Positions 26,284 to 35,893 are shown, counted from the stretch's first letter. The stretch: DNA of 64,000 nt from Cyanobacteriota bacterium (GCA_019752015.1 JAIEMQ010000042.1:26367-90366), one strand, 5' to 3'. The notes: a model not told the origin generated them from the letters alone. Program-made: numbers and translations.

Positions 26284-28680
26284 GTGCCGACCGCTCAAGA
26301 CCTCAAGACCTCAGGACCGCAAGACCTCAAAATTACGCTGCCGGTAGAAGGCATGACGTGCGCCGCATGCCAGGCGAACGTGCAGCGGGCCCTGACGGCG
26401 GCGCCGGGAGTGGCGAAAGCCGCGGTCAACCTCATGACGCACGAGGCGACGGTTCACTACGATCCGGCGGCGACCTCACCGTCACAGCTCGTGGCGGCCA
26501 TCAACGACACCGGCTACGTTTCTCGCCTGCCCGCGGTCGATGCGCAGGCCGGCGCGGAAGACGACGCGCGAGAGCGAAAGCAAGCGCGCGAATACGCCTC
26601 CCTGCTGACCAAGTCGATGGTCAGCCTGATCCTCGGCGCGTTCGCCATGATCGCGTCCATGCCATTGATGGGAGGCGGCGTCCACGGCGAGCATTCCGGC
26701 GATCCGCTGATCGCGTGGACCATGCGCGTGCTCGATCCGCCACTCCGGCGAATGCTCCCGGGCCTCTACGCGATCGATCCGTCAACGCTGCTGTTCGTGC
26801 TGCTCGTCGCGACGACCTTCGTCATGGCATGGGCCGGCCGGCACTTCTACGTTCGCGCGTGGAAAGGACTGCTCCACCGCAACGCGGACATGAACACGTT
26901 GATTGCAATCGGCACAGGCGCGGCGTTTCTCTATTCGGTGGCCGCCACCTACGCGCCCGAGGTATTCGCGTCCAATGGTGAACGGGTCGACGTCTATTAC
27001 GAAGCGGTCATCATCATCATCGCGCTCGTGCTGCTCGGCAACGCGATGGAAGCACGCGCGAAACGAAACACGACGCGGGCGCTGCGCCTACTCGCCAAAT
27101 TGCAGCCCGCGACGGCACGCGTGCGCCGCGGAAACGAGGACGTCGACGTTGCGATCGCCGACGTGCAGAGCGGTGACCTGATCATCGTGCGCCCCGGTGA
27201 ACGCATCCCTGTCGACGGTCTTGTGAAGTCGGGACGCGGAGCGGTCGACGAGTCAATGCTGACCGGCGAGTCCATTCCGGTCGAGAAGCAGCCGGGCGAT
27301 CGCGTCATCGGCGCCACGATCAACAACTCCGGATCGCTCGAGATCGAGGCCACCAGCCTCGGCTCGTCGAGCGTGCTGGCGCGCATCGTGACGTTGATGA
27401 AGGAAGCGCAAGGATCGCAGGCGCCGATTCAGCGCCTCGCCGACCGGATCTCCGCGGTGTTCGTGCCGGCGGTCGTGTCGATCGCGATCGCAACCTTCGC
27501 AGCGTGGATGCTGATCCCCGACGAGCCGTCGTTCGCACCGGCGCTGACGGCCGCCGTCGCCGTCCTGATCATCGCATGCCCGTGCGCAATGGGTCTCGCC
27601 GTACCCACGGCGGTGATGGTGGCGAGCGGACGGGGCGCCGGTGCGGGCGTGTTGATCAAAGGCGGCGAACCGCTCGAGCGGCTGGCCGGCGTCGATACGG
27701 TGGTGTTCGACAAGACGGGCACGCTTACCGAAGGCCGTCCCGCCGTAGTGGATTCATTCGTCGTCGGCCAGGACACTGTGACGCTAATTGCTGCTGTCGA
27801 ATCGAAGTCAGAACACCCACTCGCGAAGGCTGTAGTTGCATTTGCAAATCCGCCTGAAGGCGGACACCACCTGAAGGGCGGCGGACAGGTGGTGTCCGGC
27901 TTTAGCCGGATTGAGGTCGACGATTTCATGGCGATCGCCGGTCGCGGTGTCTTCGCCACCGTTGATGGCCATCACGTCATCGTCGGAACGCAATCGTTGC
28001 TCGATGAATCGAACGTCGATACCAGTGCCATGTCTGCGACGCTGGCCGGTTGGGCGCCGAAGGCCTACACCGTTGTGCTCGCCGCCATCGACGGCAAGGC
28101 TGTCGCCGCTTTTGCGATTGCGGATACGTTGCGGCCGAATGCGAAGACGGTTGTGGAATCGCTGAAACGCCGCGGCCTGCGTGTGGTGATGCTGAGCGGC
28201 GATCGTCGAGTGACGGCGGAGGCGATCGCGACGCAAGCGGCCGTTGATGAAGTAATCGCCGAAGTCCTGCCCGAGGGCAAGGTGGAGGCGATCAAGTCGC
28301 TGCAGCGCGGCGGCCATGTTGTCGCGATGGTCGGCGACGGCTTGAATGACGCGCCGGCGCTGGCGCAAGCCGACATCGGCGTCGCGATGGCGTCGGGCAC
28401 CGACATCGCGGGCGAGGCCGCATCGGTCACGCTGATGCGCAGCGACCTGGCCGGCGTCGAACAGGCGCTCGTGCTCGCCCGCAAGACGATGCGCACCATG
28501 AAGCAGAACCTGTTCTGGGCGTTCGTCTACAACGTGGTGGGCATTCCAATCGCCGCCGGCGTGCTCTACCCCGCCTTCGGCATCCTGCTGAGCCCGATTC
28601 TCGCCAGCGCCGCCATGGCGTTCAGCTCGGTGAGCGTGGTGACCAACAGTCTTCGACTGAGAGGAGTCAGCCTGTCGTGA
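26284..28680 (+). CDS. copA: Cu(+)-exporting P1B-type ATPase
   Basis: Exports copper across the inner membrane. Order: N-terminal HMA domain with GMTCAAC (about residues 23-29); membrane helices; actuator motif [12 protein letters not shown] motif in [10 protein letters not shown] (about 428-437); phosphorylation site DKTGTLTEG (about 477-485); N-domain SEHPLAKAV; hinge [10 protein letters not shown]. 798 residues. Oddity: a family C palindromic pair (27847-27912) adds about 22 residues in the N-domain, just before the [10 protein letters not shown] loop. GTG start right after copZ; its stop overlaps the csoR start. Confidence 0.95.
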   Translation: MPTAQDLKTSGPQDLKITLPVEGMTCAACQANVQRALTAAPGVAKAAVNLMTHEATVHYDPAATSPSQLVAAINDTGYVSRLPAVDAQAGAEDDARERKQAREYASLLTKSMVSLILGAFAMIASMPLMGGGVHGEHSGDPLIAWTMRVLDPPLRRMLPGLYAIDPSTLLFVLLVATTFVMAWAGRHFYVRAWKGLLHRNADMNTLIAIGTGAAFLYSVAATYAPEVFASNGERVDVYYEAVIIIIALVLLGNAMEARAKRNTTRALRLLAKLQPATARVRRGNEDVDVAIADVQSGDLIIVRPGERIPVDGLVKSGRGAVDESMLTGESIPVEKQPGDRVIGATINNSGSLEIEATSLGSSSVLARIVTLMKEAQGSQAPIQRLADRISAVFVPAVVSIAIATFAAWMLIPDEPSFAPALTAAVAVLIIACPCAMGLAVPTAVMVASGRGAGAGVLIKGGEPLERLAGVDTVVFDKTGTLTEGRPAVVDSFVVGQDTVTLIAAVESKSEHPLAKAVVAFANPPEGGHHLKGGGQVVSGFSRIEVDDFMAIAGRGVFATVDGHHVIVGTQSLLDESNVDTSAMSATLAGWAPKAYTVVLAAIDGKAVAAFAIADTLRPNAKTVVESLKRRGLRVVMLSGDRRVTAEAIATQAAVDEVIAEVLPEGKVEAIKSLQRGGHVVAMVGDGLNDAPALAQADIGVAMASGTDIAGEAASVTLMRSDLAGVEQALVLARKTMRTMKQNLFWAFVYNVVGIPIAAGVLYPAFGILLSPILASAAMAFSSVSVVTNSLRLRGVSLS
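27847..27912. repeat. Protein-embedded family C palindromic pair in copA
   Basis: TCCGCCTGAAGGCGGA-CACCACCT and AGGTGGTG-TCCGGCTTTAGCCGGA form an inverted pair, each end itself a palindrome. The frame stays open and the insert encodes about residues 521-543 of CopA. Core resembles 7520-7605 and 62169-62260. Confidence 0.75.
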
Positions 28681-29000
28681 AAGCGCCCGCCTCCGCTACA
28701 GCTACGGCGGGTAAATACGCCGTCGCCGTTGAACCAGACATCAAGGACGCGAATCTGAAGCGGCTGCGCCGCATCGAGGGGCAGATTCGCGGCCTGCAGA
28801 AGATGGTGGAAGAGGATCGCTACTGCCCGGAGATCATCACGCAGATTGCGTCGGTGCAGGAGGCGCTGCGCGGCGTCGGGCGGCAGCTGCTGCGCAATCA
28901 CCTCAAACACTGCGCCACGACCGCGATCAAGAAAGGTCCGGCCGATGCCGACCGGACCTATGACGAACTGTTGGAGTTGATTACTTCAATAAGTCGATAG
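28677..29000 (+). CDS. csoR: CsoR-family metal-sensing repressor
   Basis: A 107-residue DUF156/CsoR protein: [21 protein letters not shown], then the Cys-His-Cys ligand set (CPEII..., H and C in RNHLKHC) that senses Cu(I) in CsoR and other thiophilic agents in relatives. GTG start inside the copA stop (GTGA), so it is translationally coupled and probably controls this operon. A CCCGCC...GGCGGG imperfect palindrome in codons 2-12 gives an unusual N-terminal extension ([11 protein letters not shown]). Its last 20 bp overlap the convergent peptidase gene. Confidence 0.9.
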   Translation: MKAPASATATAGKYAVAVEPDIKDANLKRLRRIEGQIRGLQKMVEEDRYCPEIITQIASVQEALRGVGRQLLRNHLKHCATTAIKKGPADADRTYDELLELITSISR

Positions 29001-30687
29001 CCGTGACGAAGCGCGGCTCGATGTCCACGGGCACCGCGGTCAGCTTGTCGAGCACTGCTTTCGCCTGCGGCCGCAACACGCCGAGCGTGTCGATCATCTG
29101 TTTCGCCCTGGCGTAGCTGCCTTCCGCCTGCAGCGTCATGATCTCGCGCGTCAGCGCAGTCACGCCGCCGCGAATCTTCGCGGCGTCGACACTGAACGTG
29201 CCGTCGCCATTCACCTTGAACGCGCCCTGGTCGACCAGGTAATTCAACTGGATGGCCTGGCCGCGGCCATGGGCTTCGTTGACGCCAAAGCGCAGCGAGC
29301 GGAACGCCGACGCCAGGAACGTCGTGTACATCGTCTTCTCGAACGACTTGTCCAACTGCCCCTTGTCGACGAGGAACTGCAGCGCGAACAAGCCGGAGAT
29401 ATCGGCCTTCGCCTCTTCAATCGTGCTGTAGGTATCCTTCAGCTCCTGCCGCACCGTCGTCGTGCGGCCGCCGACGGTGATGTCGTGCGGCCCGAGGCCG
29501 TGCATCATTTCGTGCATCAGGATGTGCGTGAAGAACGCGTCGAACGCGACGTTGCCCTGGTCGCCCGAGGCCAATGCCACTTTCGAGATCGGCATCAGCA
29601 CCTTGTCGAACTTCGCCTGCTGATTGTTCTTCAGCATCACGCGCTTGCTGCCCTTGTCGCGGATGACGCGCTCGTCGTTGGGCAGGTTGAACGCTGCGGT
29701 CTGGACGCCGCGATTGCCGTCCCCGGCGGAGAACACGGTGTTGACGACGGCGATCGGCGCGAGCGCGCCGAGCTTCGGGTTGCGATACTTCGGGTCGATC
29801 GGCAGGTTGTTCTCGATCTCCTGCAGCGCGCCGGAAAATTTCTGCAGCTTGTCGGACTCGGCCTTGTCCTTGACGGTGATGAAGGCCTCGAACGCGGCCT
29901 TGTAGTTGAACCACTCGTCCTCGTAGACCTCGTAGGGGCCAATCGTCGGCTCGATCGTCGCATCGAGCTCCATCCACTTCACGTCGCTGTCGTAATAGTC
30001 GTTCGAGACGAATGCCGCCGCCCGCGACTCGAGGAACGCCTTCAGCGTCGGCTGGGCGGTGGCCGCCGCGGCGGCGCGCAGGTGCTGCGCCGCGATCGAC
30101 AGCGCTCCCTGGTATTCCGTGCTGTACGGGACGGTGATGAATCTGCCGTCGGGTCCGCGGCGAATGGTGTGGAAGAAGCCGGTCGCTTTCGTCTTCTCAG
30201 CGGCGCCGAGCGAGTTGATCCACTTCTCCACTTCCGCCCTGGTTGCGCCTTCCGGATAGTAATTGCCCGACGCGGGTTTCTCCGGCGCGCCAGGAATGAA
30301 TGCCGCGTTGTGATCGAGCCGGCTCCACGGACCCTTGTTGATCAGGAATTCGTGCAGCCGCGCCTTGCCGAGCGGCGACTCGTCCTTGATCAGGCGGTAG
30401 AGCATCGACTCGTTGCCGGCCCACACCTGCTCGAGAAAGAGCGCGTCCATCACTTGCGCGGCGCGCACCATGTGCGCGAGCGCGTCATGCTCGTTGGCGG
30501 GCAGCGCCGTGATGTCGGCGGTCAGATCGGTCGGCGCGAACCGCGCCGATTTCGACTGCAGATCGGAGACGCCCTTATCGACCGCCGGCGCGGGCGGCGG
30601 CGGCGGCGTCGAAGGCGCCTGCGCGCGGCACGCCGCGAGAGTTGCGATTAACGACGCCGAAGCGACCGCCATACCCACTCGACCCAT
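28981..30687 (-). CDS. M49 (dipeptidyl-peptidase III)-like metallopeptidase lipoprotein
   Basis: A 568-residue lipoprotein: signal peptide with lipobox LAAC at about residues 17-20. The zinc site is HEMMH (about residues 400-404), with the second Glu in EEAKADISGL and a further conserved His in NEAHGRGQA, the order seen in family M49. Classical members have HEXXGH; here a plain HEXXH is present, a shorter form known in a few bacterial members. It would trim short peptides in the envelope. ATG at 30687 is chosen over 30747 because it opens the signal peptide and has AAGGA upstream. Confidence 0.75.
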   Translation of the reverse strand: MGRVGMAVASASLIATLAACRAQAPSTPPPPPAPAVDKGVSDLQSKSARFAPTDLTADITALPANEHDALAHMVRAAQVMDALFLEQVWAGNESMLYRLIKDESPLGKARLHEFLINKGPWSRLDHNAAFIPGAPEKPASGNYYPEGATRAEVEKWINSLGAAEKTKATGFFHTIRRGPDGRFITVPYSTEYQGALSIAAQHLRAAAAATAQPTLKAFLESRAAAFVSNDYYDSDVKWMELDATIEPTIGPYEVYEDEWFNYKAAFEAFITVKDKAESDKLQKFSGALQEIENNLPIDPKYRNPKLGALAPIAVVNTVFSAGDGNRGVQTAAFNLPNDERVIRDKGSKRVMLKNNQQAKFDKVLMPISKVALASGDQGNVAFDAFFTHILMHEMMHGLGPHDITVGGRTTTVRQELKDTYSTIEEAKADISGLFALQFLVDKGQLDKSFEKTMYTTFLASAFRSLRFGVNEAHGRGQAIQLNYLVDQGAFKVNGDGTFSVDAAKIRGGVTALTREIMTLQAEGSYARAKQMIDTLGVLRPQAKAVLDKLTAVPVDIEPRFVTAIDLLK

Positions 30688-30703
30688 GAACGAATCCTTG
30701 TCA

Positions 30704-31255
30704 TCAGTGAACGCCGGACGAACCATGCAGCATCGACGGCTCGGCACCGAGACGGCGAATCGCGGTCTCCCACATCGTCTCCGCCGATGTTTCGAAAATC
30801 AGGTCGGTCTGCACCGGCGCCAGCAGCCACGAGCCCTGCGCGAGCTCGACATCCAGCTGGCCCGCGCCCCAGCCCGAATAGCCGACGACCATGCGCACGG
30901 CCGGATCCGGCGGCGACTCGAGCGTGCGCCGCACCGTGGTCGGCGACGCCGACAGATAGACGCCTTTCAGGATTTCCAGCGCCTCGGGATCCAGATCCTC
31001 GCTGGCGGTGAGAATCCACGCGCGCGTTGGCTCGACCGGGCCACCGGTGAAGAGATGCAACGCCGGATGAATGTCGAGCGGATCGTCGGCCGTCACGATC
31101 GACACCGCCGGCTCATCCATGCGGCGATTCAACACCAGGCCAAACGCGCCATGCGCGGTGTACTCGGCCAGCAGGACCACGGTCTTGGAAAAATTCGGAT
31201 CGATCATCTGCGGCATGGAGACCAGCAGGACCGGGGCGAGGGACTCGTTCGCCAT
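30704..31255 (-). CDS. yqgE: YqgE/AlgH-family (UPF0301) protein
   Basis: Full-length (183 residues) member of UPF0301. Typical features: LLVSMPQMIDPNFSKTVVLL near the N-terminus, GAFGLVLNR, and GYSGWGAGQLDVEL with WLLAPV near residues 128-148. Function is poorly known; some members affect transcription of other genes. TAGTAT lies 6 nt before its ATG. Sits 16 bp upstream of the M49 gene. Confidence 0.93.
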   Translation of the reverse strand: MANESLAPVLLVSMPQMIDPNFSKTVVLLAEYTAHGAFGLVLNRRMDEPAVSIVTADDPLDIHPALHLFTGGPVEPTRAWILTASEDLDPEALEILKGVYLSASPTTVRRTLESPPDPAVRMVVGYSGWGAGQLDVELAQGSWLLAPVQTDLIFETSAETMWETAIRRLGAEPSMLHGSSGVH

Positions 31256-31261
31256 GAACTG

Positions 31262-31267
31262 ATACTA
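31262..31267 (-). promoter_or_regulatory. Leaderless-type -10 box of yqgE
   Basis: TAGTAT on the minus strand, spacer of 6 nt, then ATG. Confidence 0.45.
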
Positions 31268-31289
31268 ACAGAGCTATCGCGCGTCCCGA

Positions 31290-31709
31290 TCAGCCGGCGG
31301 CGACCTGCGCGGCGATCTTCGTCCTGATGTCGCCGGGGATCGGCGCCGAGCGGCGGGCCCTGGTGTCGAAGCAGACTTCGACGGCCTTCTGCGTGGCACA
31401 GTGCGTCATGCTGTCGCTGGAGTAGAGGCGCAGCTCGTAGCTGTAGCTCTTGTCGCCGACACGAGTAAACGCTCCGCTCACCAGGATCAGCTCGCCGGCT
31501 TTCAGCTCCCGATGGAAGTCGATCGTCATCGTCGCGACGACGCCGCCGAGACCACGCGACTGCAACTCCGCAAGCGAGATGCCGGCCTTCGCGAGCATGT
31601 GCCAGCCGGCATCGTCGAAGAACGCGGCATAGTGCCGCACGTTCATGTGCCCGTAAACATCGCAGTGCGCCGGCATCACGATGCCGCGGCTCAGCTCGTG
31701 CCAGATCAT
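31290..31709 (-). CDS. Acyl-CoA thioesterase, 4HBT hot-dog family
   Basis: A 139-residue hot-dog thioesterase: CDVYGHMNVRHYAAFFDDA carries the catalytic Asp/His-N environment of the 4-hydroxybenzoyl-CoA thioesterase (YbgC) group. Cleaves acyl-CoA thioesters; chain specificity is unknown. It starts 4 nt after the RraA-like gene ends, so the two are co-transcribed. Confidence 0.85.
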   Translation of the reverse strand: MIWHELSRGIVMPAHCDVYGHMNVRHYAAFFDDAGWHMLAKAGISLAELQSRGLGGVVATMTIDFHRELKAGELILVSGAFTRVGDKSYSYELRLYSSDSMTHCATQKAVEVCFDTRARRSAPIPGDIRTKIAAQVAAG

Positions 31710-31713
31710 GCGC

Positions 31714-32421
31714 TCAGCCCTTTTTCTTGAACGCGTCGTATCGCGCCTGCGTCTCGGCGTTCGCGGGATACAGCCCGGGCAACGGCACGCCCCGCTCGAT
31801 CTCCGTCATGATCCAGCCTTCGAGGCGCTCCTGCTCGACGGCGAGCGGCACGATGTCGTCGACCATCGCGGCGGGAAGCACCACCGCCCCGTCCTGATCG
31901 GCGACGATCACGTCGTTCGGAAACACCGCCACGCCGCCGCAACCGATCGGCTGTTGCCAGTCGACGAACGTCAGCCCCGCAACCGATGGCGGCGCGGCAA
32001 CACCAGCCGCCCAAATCGGCAATCCCGTTGAGAGCACACCCGCCACGTCGCGCACGGCGCCATCGCTCACGAGCGCCGTCACGCCGCGCTTCGCCATGCG
32101 CGCGCAGAGGATGTCGCCCCAGAAGCCCGCGTCCTTGCAGCCGTTGGCGTCGATCACGGCAATGCATCCCGCCGGCATGTCTTCGATCGCCGCGCGCGTG
32201 GATTTCGGCGAGCTCCACGATGCCGGCGTCGCGAGGTCCTCGCGCGCCGGAATGAAACGCACGGTAAACGCGCGCCCGGCCACGCGTGGGGTGCCCGGCG
32301 CCAGCGGGAACGCGCCGCGGATCCACACGTTGCGCAGGCCCTTCTTGAGCAGGATCGTCGTCAATGTTGCGGTGCTCACGGCGGCAAGCGACTGCAAGGC
32401 TGAACCCTGAGGTCCGGTCAT
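31714..32421 (-). CDS. RraA-like / 4-hydroxy-4-methyl-2-oxoglutarate aldolase-family protein
   Basis: A 235-residue RraA-fold enzyme. The signature GDILCARMAKRGVTALVSDG then VRD, with the Arg-Asp pair binding pyruvate and divalent metal, is at about residues 98-121. Such enzymes cleave hydroxymethyl-oxoglutarate or decarboxylate oxaloacetate; RNase E inhibition is a side role in some bacteria. Assignment to a specific reaction is not possible. TAAACT lies 6 nt before its ATG. Confidence 0.85.
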   Translation of the reverse strand: MTGPQGSALQSLAAVSTATLTTILLKKGLRNVWIRGAFPLAPGTPRVAGRAFTVRFIPAREDLATPASWSSPKSTRAAIEDMPAGCIAVIDANGCKDAGFWGDILCARMAKRGVTALVSDGAVRDVAGVLSTGLPIWAAGVAAPPSVAGLTFVDWQQPIGCGGVAVFPNDVIVADQDGAVVLPAAMVDDIVPLAVEQERLEGWIMTEIERGVPLPGLYPANAETQARYDAFKKKG

Positions 32422-32427
32422 GGCGAC

Positions 32428-32433
32428 AGTTTA
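32428..32433 (-). promoter_or_regulatory. Leaderless-type -10 box of the RraA-like gene
   Basis: TAAACT on the minus strand, spacer GTCGCC, then ATG. Confidence 0.45.
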
Positions 32434-32465
32434 GTGTGGGAAGGGCCGGAACAATCGGACCAGAG

Positions 32466-32717
32466 TTACAGCATCGACCAGCTGGCGGCGAACATCGCGA
32501 GGAACGCCAGCGGCGCGACCGCGGCGTTCTTGCCGCCGTTCAGGCGAATGCTGATCGCCGTCAACAGGAGCGCCGCCGTCGCGAGCATCACGGCGCCGGC
32601 GAGATCCTCGGCGCGCGTGTTGCCGGAATCGGCGACGAAGCGGTAGAACAGCGAGCCGAGTACCGACGGCCCCAGCCAGATCCCCGCCTTCAAGAGGTCT
32701 TCAACTTGGTCGAGCAT
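32466..32717 (-). CDS. Small membrane protein of unknown function
   Basis: 83 residues with two to three hydrophobic segments (AGIWLGPSVLGSLFY, LAGAVMLATAALLLTAISI, AAVAPLAFLAMFAASW). Not recognised. Its composition matches real membrane proteins and it fills an otherwise empty gap. A TTAAAAT box lies about 20 nt upstream of the ATG. Confidence 0.6.
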   Translation of the reverse strand: MLDQVEDLLKAGIWLGPSVLGSLFYRFVADSGNTRAEDLAGAVMLATAALLLTAISIRLNGGKNAAVAPLAFLAMFAASWSML

Positions 32718-32748
32718 GATTCAATTGTGGGAGCCCGGCCATTTTAAC

Positions 32749-33240
32749 TCATCCGCGGCGATGGGTAACCACATTGAAGCGCTCGTCCGGCGTTGGTGCG
32801 CTGAAGTGAGAAGCAACCAGGTCGAAGTCCGCCTCGGTGGTCCATTTCGTCCCCGCAGGCAGGTGCGCGCTCCGCGCCTTGAGCTGTGCCTTACAGAGGT
32901 CCTCGGGGATGTCGAGGAAGTGCAGCTCGTGATCCACGCCGGCCTCGTCGATGATCGAGCGGAACCACGCGCGCTGGTTCACGGTATTGCCCGGGAAATC
33001 GAGGACCACCGACACACCGCGCTTGAGTAACTCCACGACGTACGGCTTGAGCGTCCGGTTGATGCGGCCTGAATACTCGATGTACGACGCGACGTTGACG
33101 ATGAGGTTCGGATAGAGCGCGTCGAGCCATTGGTCCTGGACGAACAGCATGGCGTTCTCGGTCGCGGCGAGCTGCCGCGCGAGGGTCGACTTGCCCGCCG
33201 CCATCTTGCCCGTGAAGAAGAACAGCTTGCCGGCGCTCAC
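32749..33240 (-). CDS. P-loop kinase-like ATPase (zeta-toxin/AAA_33-like)
   Basis: A 163-residue P-loop protein: Walker A GKMAAGKST at about residues 10-18, then DFPGNTVNQRAWF, a nucleoside/aminoglycoside kinase-like element. A GTG start at 33240 overlaps the stop of the upstream gene (GTGA), which favours this start over longer open frames. Likely phosphorylates a small molecule; substrate unknown. Confidence 0.75.
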   Translation of the reverse strand: MSAGKLFFFTGKMAAGKSTLARQLAATENAMLFVQDQWLDALYPNLIVNVASYIEYSGRINRTLKPYVVELLKRGVSVVLDFPGNTVNQRAWFRSIIDEAGVDHELHFLDIPEDLCKAQLKARSAHLPAGTKWTTEADFDLVASHFSAPTPDERFNVVTHRRG

Positions 33241-34055
33241 TGGAATCGCTTGTTCAGATCCGCAAACGGCACTGCCGCCGCAAGGCCCTTGAACGTGCCG
33301 TGTTGCGCGATCTCGGTCGCGGCGCGAAGAAATCCCGTCCACGCCGCGCGCGCCAATGCGCCGCCGACGCTGATCCGGCGCACGCCGAGCGCGGCAAGAT
33401 CCGCGACGGTTGCGAAGTCGGCGCCGACGAGGACGTTGACCGGCTTCGGCGCGATCGCCTGTACCACCGCGGAAATATCCTGATGGCTGCGAATGCCGGG
33501 TGCATACAGACAATCCGCGCCCGCCTCCGCGTACGCGGTGATTCGCCGGATTGTTTCCTTGAGATCGGGCCGGCCGACAATGAATCCCTCGCTGCGCCCC
33601 GTCAGGACAGTCTGCAATCCGCTCTGATCGATCGCGGCGCGCGCGGCCCGCACTCGCTCAACCGACAGATCGAAATCGAAGAGCGGCTGTGACGAATCGC
33701 CAGTCGAGTCCTCGATCGAGATGCCGGCAATGCCGGTCGTAATCGCGCGCGCGACGTTGGCGGCAACCCCCGCCGGCTCGATCGCAAACCCGCCCTCGAA
33801 ATCGCCGTTGACCGGAACATCAACGCTTGCGGCGATCACCCGGAAGTGCTCAATCGCATCGTCGAGCGAGACCGCATTGTCGGACTTGCCCTGCGACCAC
33901 GCGAATCCGGAGCTGGTCGTGGCCAGCGCCGGGAAGCCGAGCTGCGCGAGCACACGCGCGCTGCCGATGTCCCATGGGTTCGGGATCACAAAGCAGCCGG
34001 ACTCGTGAAGCCGGCGAAACGAGTCGTATCGATCAAGTGCTGATGTCATAGCCAT
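33237..34055 (-). CDS. Isocitrate lyase / PEP mutase superfamily enzyme
   Basis: A TIM-barrel C-C or P-C bond-acting enzyme of 272 residues. FVIPNPWDIGSARVLAQLGFPALATTSSG opens the barrel (residues about 22-50); GDFEGGF holds metal-binding acidic residues; GISIEDS and GRSEGF follow as in this superfamily. The exact reaction (for example oxaloacetase or methylisocitrate lyase-like) is uncertain. Overlaps the kinase gene and lies close to the nucleotidyltransferase gene, one leftward transcript. Confidence 0.88.
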   Translation of the reverse strand: MAMTSALDRYDSFRRLHESGCFVIPNPWDIGSARVLAQLGFPALATTSSGFAWSQGKSDNAVSLDDAIEHFRVIAASVDVPVNGDFEGGFAIEPAGVAANVARAITTGIAGISIEDSTGDSSQPLFDFDLSVERVRAARAAIDQSGLQTVLTGRSEGFIVGRPDLKETIRRITAYAEAGADCLYAPGIRSHQDISAVVQAIAPKPVNVLVGADFATVADLAALGVRRISVGGALARAAWTGFLRAATEIAQHGTFKGLAAAVPFADLNKRFQ

Positions 34056-34058
34056 TGC

Positions 34059-34838
34059 TCATCGCGGCCAGGTCGTCCTCAGAACATCCTGAAAGAACGC
34101 GTCCAGCCGCCCAGGATCGGCCTGCGCGACCGGCACACTATGACCGGCATCCTCGAGACGCGCGAGCTCGGCGTCGATGAATGCGCCGATCACGGGGATG
34201 CCCGGTCCGCTATCGAGCTCCGCGCCGGACCGTTTCGCGGCCAGCAACTCGTCGATCGCGACTCGCAATTCGCCAGAGGGAACGATGGCATCCAACAGTG
34301 TCTGAAACTCGATCGGCACCAGCCCGCGTTGTTGCTCGATCCATCGCATCGCCAGCAGGGGCCGCAGCACGTAAAAGTACTTCTTGCGGCGAACGACGTC
34401 CCCGCTCAGATACTCACGACGGTTGTTCTTTGCCATGTTGTGATAGTGAAAGAACGTCGCCCGCGGCGAATAGAACTTGGCCGCGAGCTGGCGCAGACCG
34501 TGCGCGACGTCGCCGCGCTGCCGATAGACGATCGGGCTCTGCAGCCACTCGAGCAGCGGCGGGTTTGACTTGCGAAGCAATCCGAGCGCCTTGCGCAGAT
34601 CCCAGCCACTGACATCGAGGTCTCCGGTGATCGGCTTCTCGATCACGTCCGGTTTGTTCAGATCGACGGACAGGTACCAGTCCGTCGGCCGCACATAGAT
34701 AAATCGCACGTCGTAATCGCTGTCGGTGGATTCGAATCCCCACGCGCGGCTGCCCGATTCGATGGCGAGACAGATCACACAGCGCTCGTCACGCTCGATC
34801 TCTGCGAGCGCCTGTTCGATCTGTTCGGCGATTGTCAT
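34059..34838 (-). CDS. Predicted nucleotidyltransferase (YcgL/COG3541-like)
   Basis: A 259-residue protein with the polymerase-beta-like motif ESGSRAWGFESTDSDYDVRF (GS, then two Asp of DSDYD for metal binding) at about residues 27-46. The C-terminal part is helical with YFYVLRPLLAMRW. Target unknown. ATG at 34838 overlaps the queG stop (ATGA), which decides the start. Confidence 0.85.
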   Translation of the reverse strand: MTIAEQIEQALAEIERDERCVICLAIESGSRAWGFESTDSDYDVRFIYVRPTDWYLSVDLNKPDVIEKPITGDLDVSGWDLRKALGLLRKSNPPLLEWLQSPIVYRQRGDVAHGLRQLAAKFYSPRATFFHYHNMAKNNRREYLSGDVVRRKKYFYVLRPLLAMRWIEQQRGLVPIEFQTLLDAIVPSGELRVAIDELLAAKRSGAELDSGPGIPVIGAFIDAELARLEDAGHSVPVAQADPGRLDAFFQDVLRTTWPR

Positions 34839-35890
34839 GCCAGCCGGTCCTTGGCCCACGCTATCGCGTCCTGCACCGCCGGCGTCAGCGCGCTGCGCGC
34901 GGAATTCCTCACGCCGTGACCGGGTCGATTGAGTACTTCGGCGAGGCTGCGATCGCCGCTGTTGCCGATGACGACGGCGAGGTTCCGTCGAAAGCGCGAC
35001 AGCGGCACGAACGTCATCGCGCTGCCCTTGATGCGCTCGTGCAGCTCATCGTCCGTGTGCGCCCACAGCTCCGCGGCGGAGAGCCCGTCGCGGATCGGTC
35101 CCTGCCACGCCGGATCGGTGGTGAGCGAAGACGCCAGATTCCACGGGCAGACGTCCTGGCAGATGTCGCAGCCCCACGCATGTTGCCCAATCAGCGGGCG
35201 CTGGTGCTCCGGGATCTCCCGCTCGGTTTCAATCGTCAGGTAGGAGATGCACTTCGTCGCATCCACCTCGCGGGCATCGACGATCGCGGCGGTCGGACAC
35301 GCGTCGATGCAGAGCGTGCAGGAACCGCATTGATCGACGGCCGGGCCATCAGGCTCGAGCGCCAGGCTGGTGGCGACGCCGGCGAGAACCATCCACGACC
35401 CCTGCTCGTTGTTGATCACGCACGAGTTCTTGCCGATCCAGCCGAGGCCGGCATGCTGCGCGTAAACGCGCTCCTGCACCTGGTGCTTGTCGACGAAATG
35501 CGCGGCGTCGAACCGATCGGCGGTCTGCGATCGCATCCACTCGAGCAGCGCGAGCAGCCGATCCTCGATGACCTTGTGATAATCCTGGCCGCGCGCGTAG
35601 CGTGCGACCTTGATCGTGTCTCTTCCGGCTCCCGGCGGCCGGCTCCCGGTTCCCGGTTGAGTGTTGTAGATCGTGCCGGTGACGATCACCGACCGGGCTG
35701 ACGGCAGGAAATGGCGGATATCGGCGCGAACGTGCGCCGACTTTTCCATGTAGTCCATCTCGCCCGCGTAACCGCGCGCGAGCCAGGTTTGCAGGAATCC
35801 GAGTTCGGGAAACGCCTGCGCCGGCGCAATACCGCACAGATCGAAGCCGAGCCCGGCGGCGTGTTGCTTGATCGCTGCCGGGCCCAGCAT
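34835..35890 (-). CDS. queG: Epoxyqueuosine reductase
   Basis: Last step of queuosine tRNA modification, cobalamin- and Fe-S-dependent. N-terminal DLCGIAPAQAFPELGFLQTWL; core GWIGKN; ferredoxin-like cysteines CGSCTLCIDACPTAAI and CDICQDVCPWN bind two [4Fe-4S] clusters; 351 residues, normal. A GGCTCCCGG repeat cluster (35627-35656) is in frame and adds a Gly/Pro/Arg-rich loop near residues 78-88 (GTGSRPPGAGR). Upstream of aconitase end by 3 nt: same leftward operon. Confidence 0.93.
   Translation of the reverse strand: MLGPAAIKQHAAGLGFDLCGIAPAQAFPELGFLQTWLARGYAGEMDYMEKSAHVRADIRHFLPSARSVIVTGTIYNTQPGTGSRPPGAGRDTIKVARYARGQDYHKVIEDRLLALLEWMRSQTADRFDAAHFVDKHQVQERVYAQHAGLGWIGKNSCVINNEQGSWMVLAGVATSLALEPDGPAVDQCGSCTLCIDACPTAAIVDAREVDATKCISYLTIETEREIPEHQRPLIGQHAWGCDICQDVCPWNLASSLTTDPAWQGPIRDGLSAAELWAHTDDELHERIKGSAMTFVPLSRFRRNLAVVIGNSGDRSLAEVLNRPGHGVRNSARSALTPAVQDAIAWAKDRLA
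35627..35656. repeat. GGCTCCCGG repeat cluster inside queG
   Basis: GGCTCCCGG, GGCGGCC, GGCTCCCGG, TTCCCGG in tandem, in frame. The same units occur at 52147-52176 in the acyl-CoA ligase gene and, inverted, near 26003. Confidence 0.6.
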
Positions 35891-35893
35891 GCG

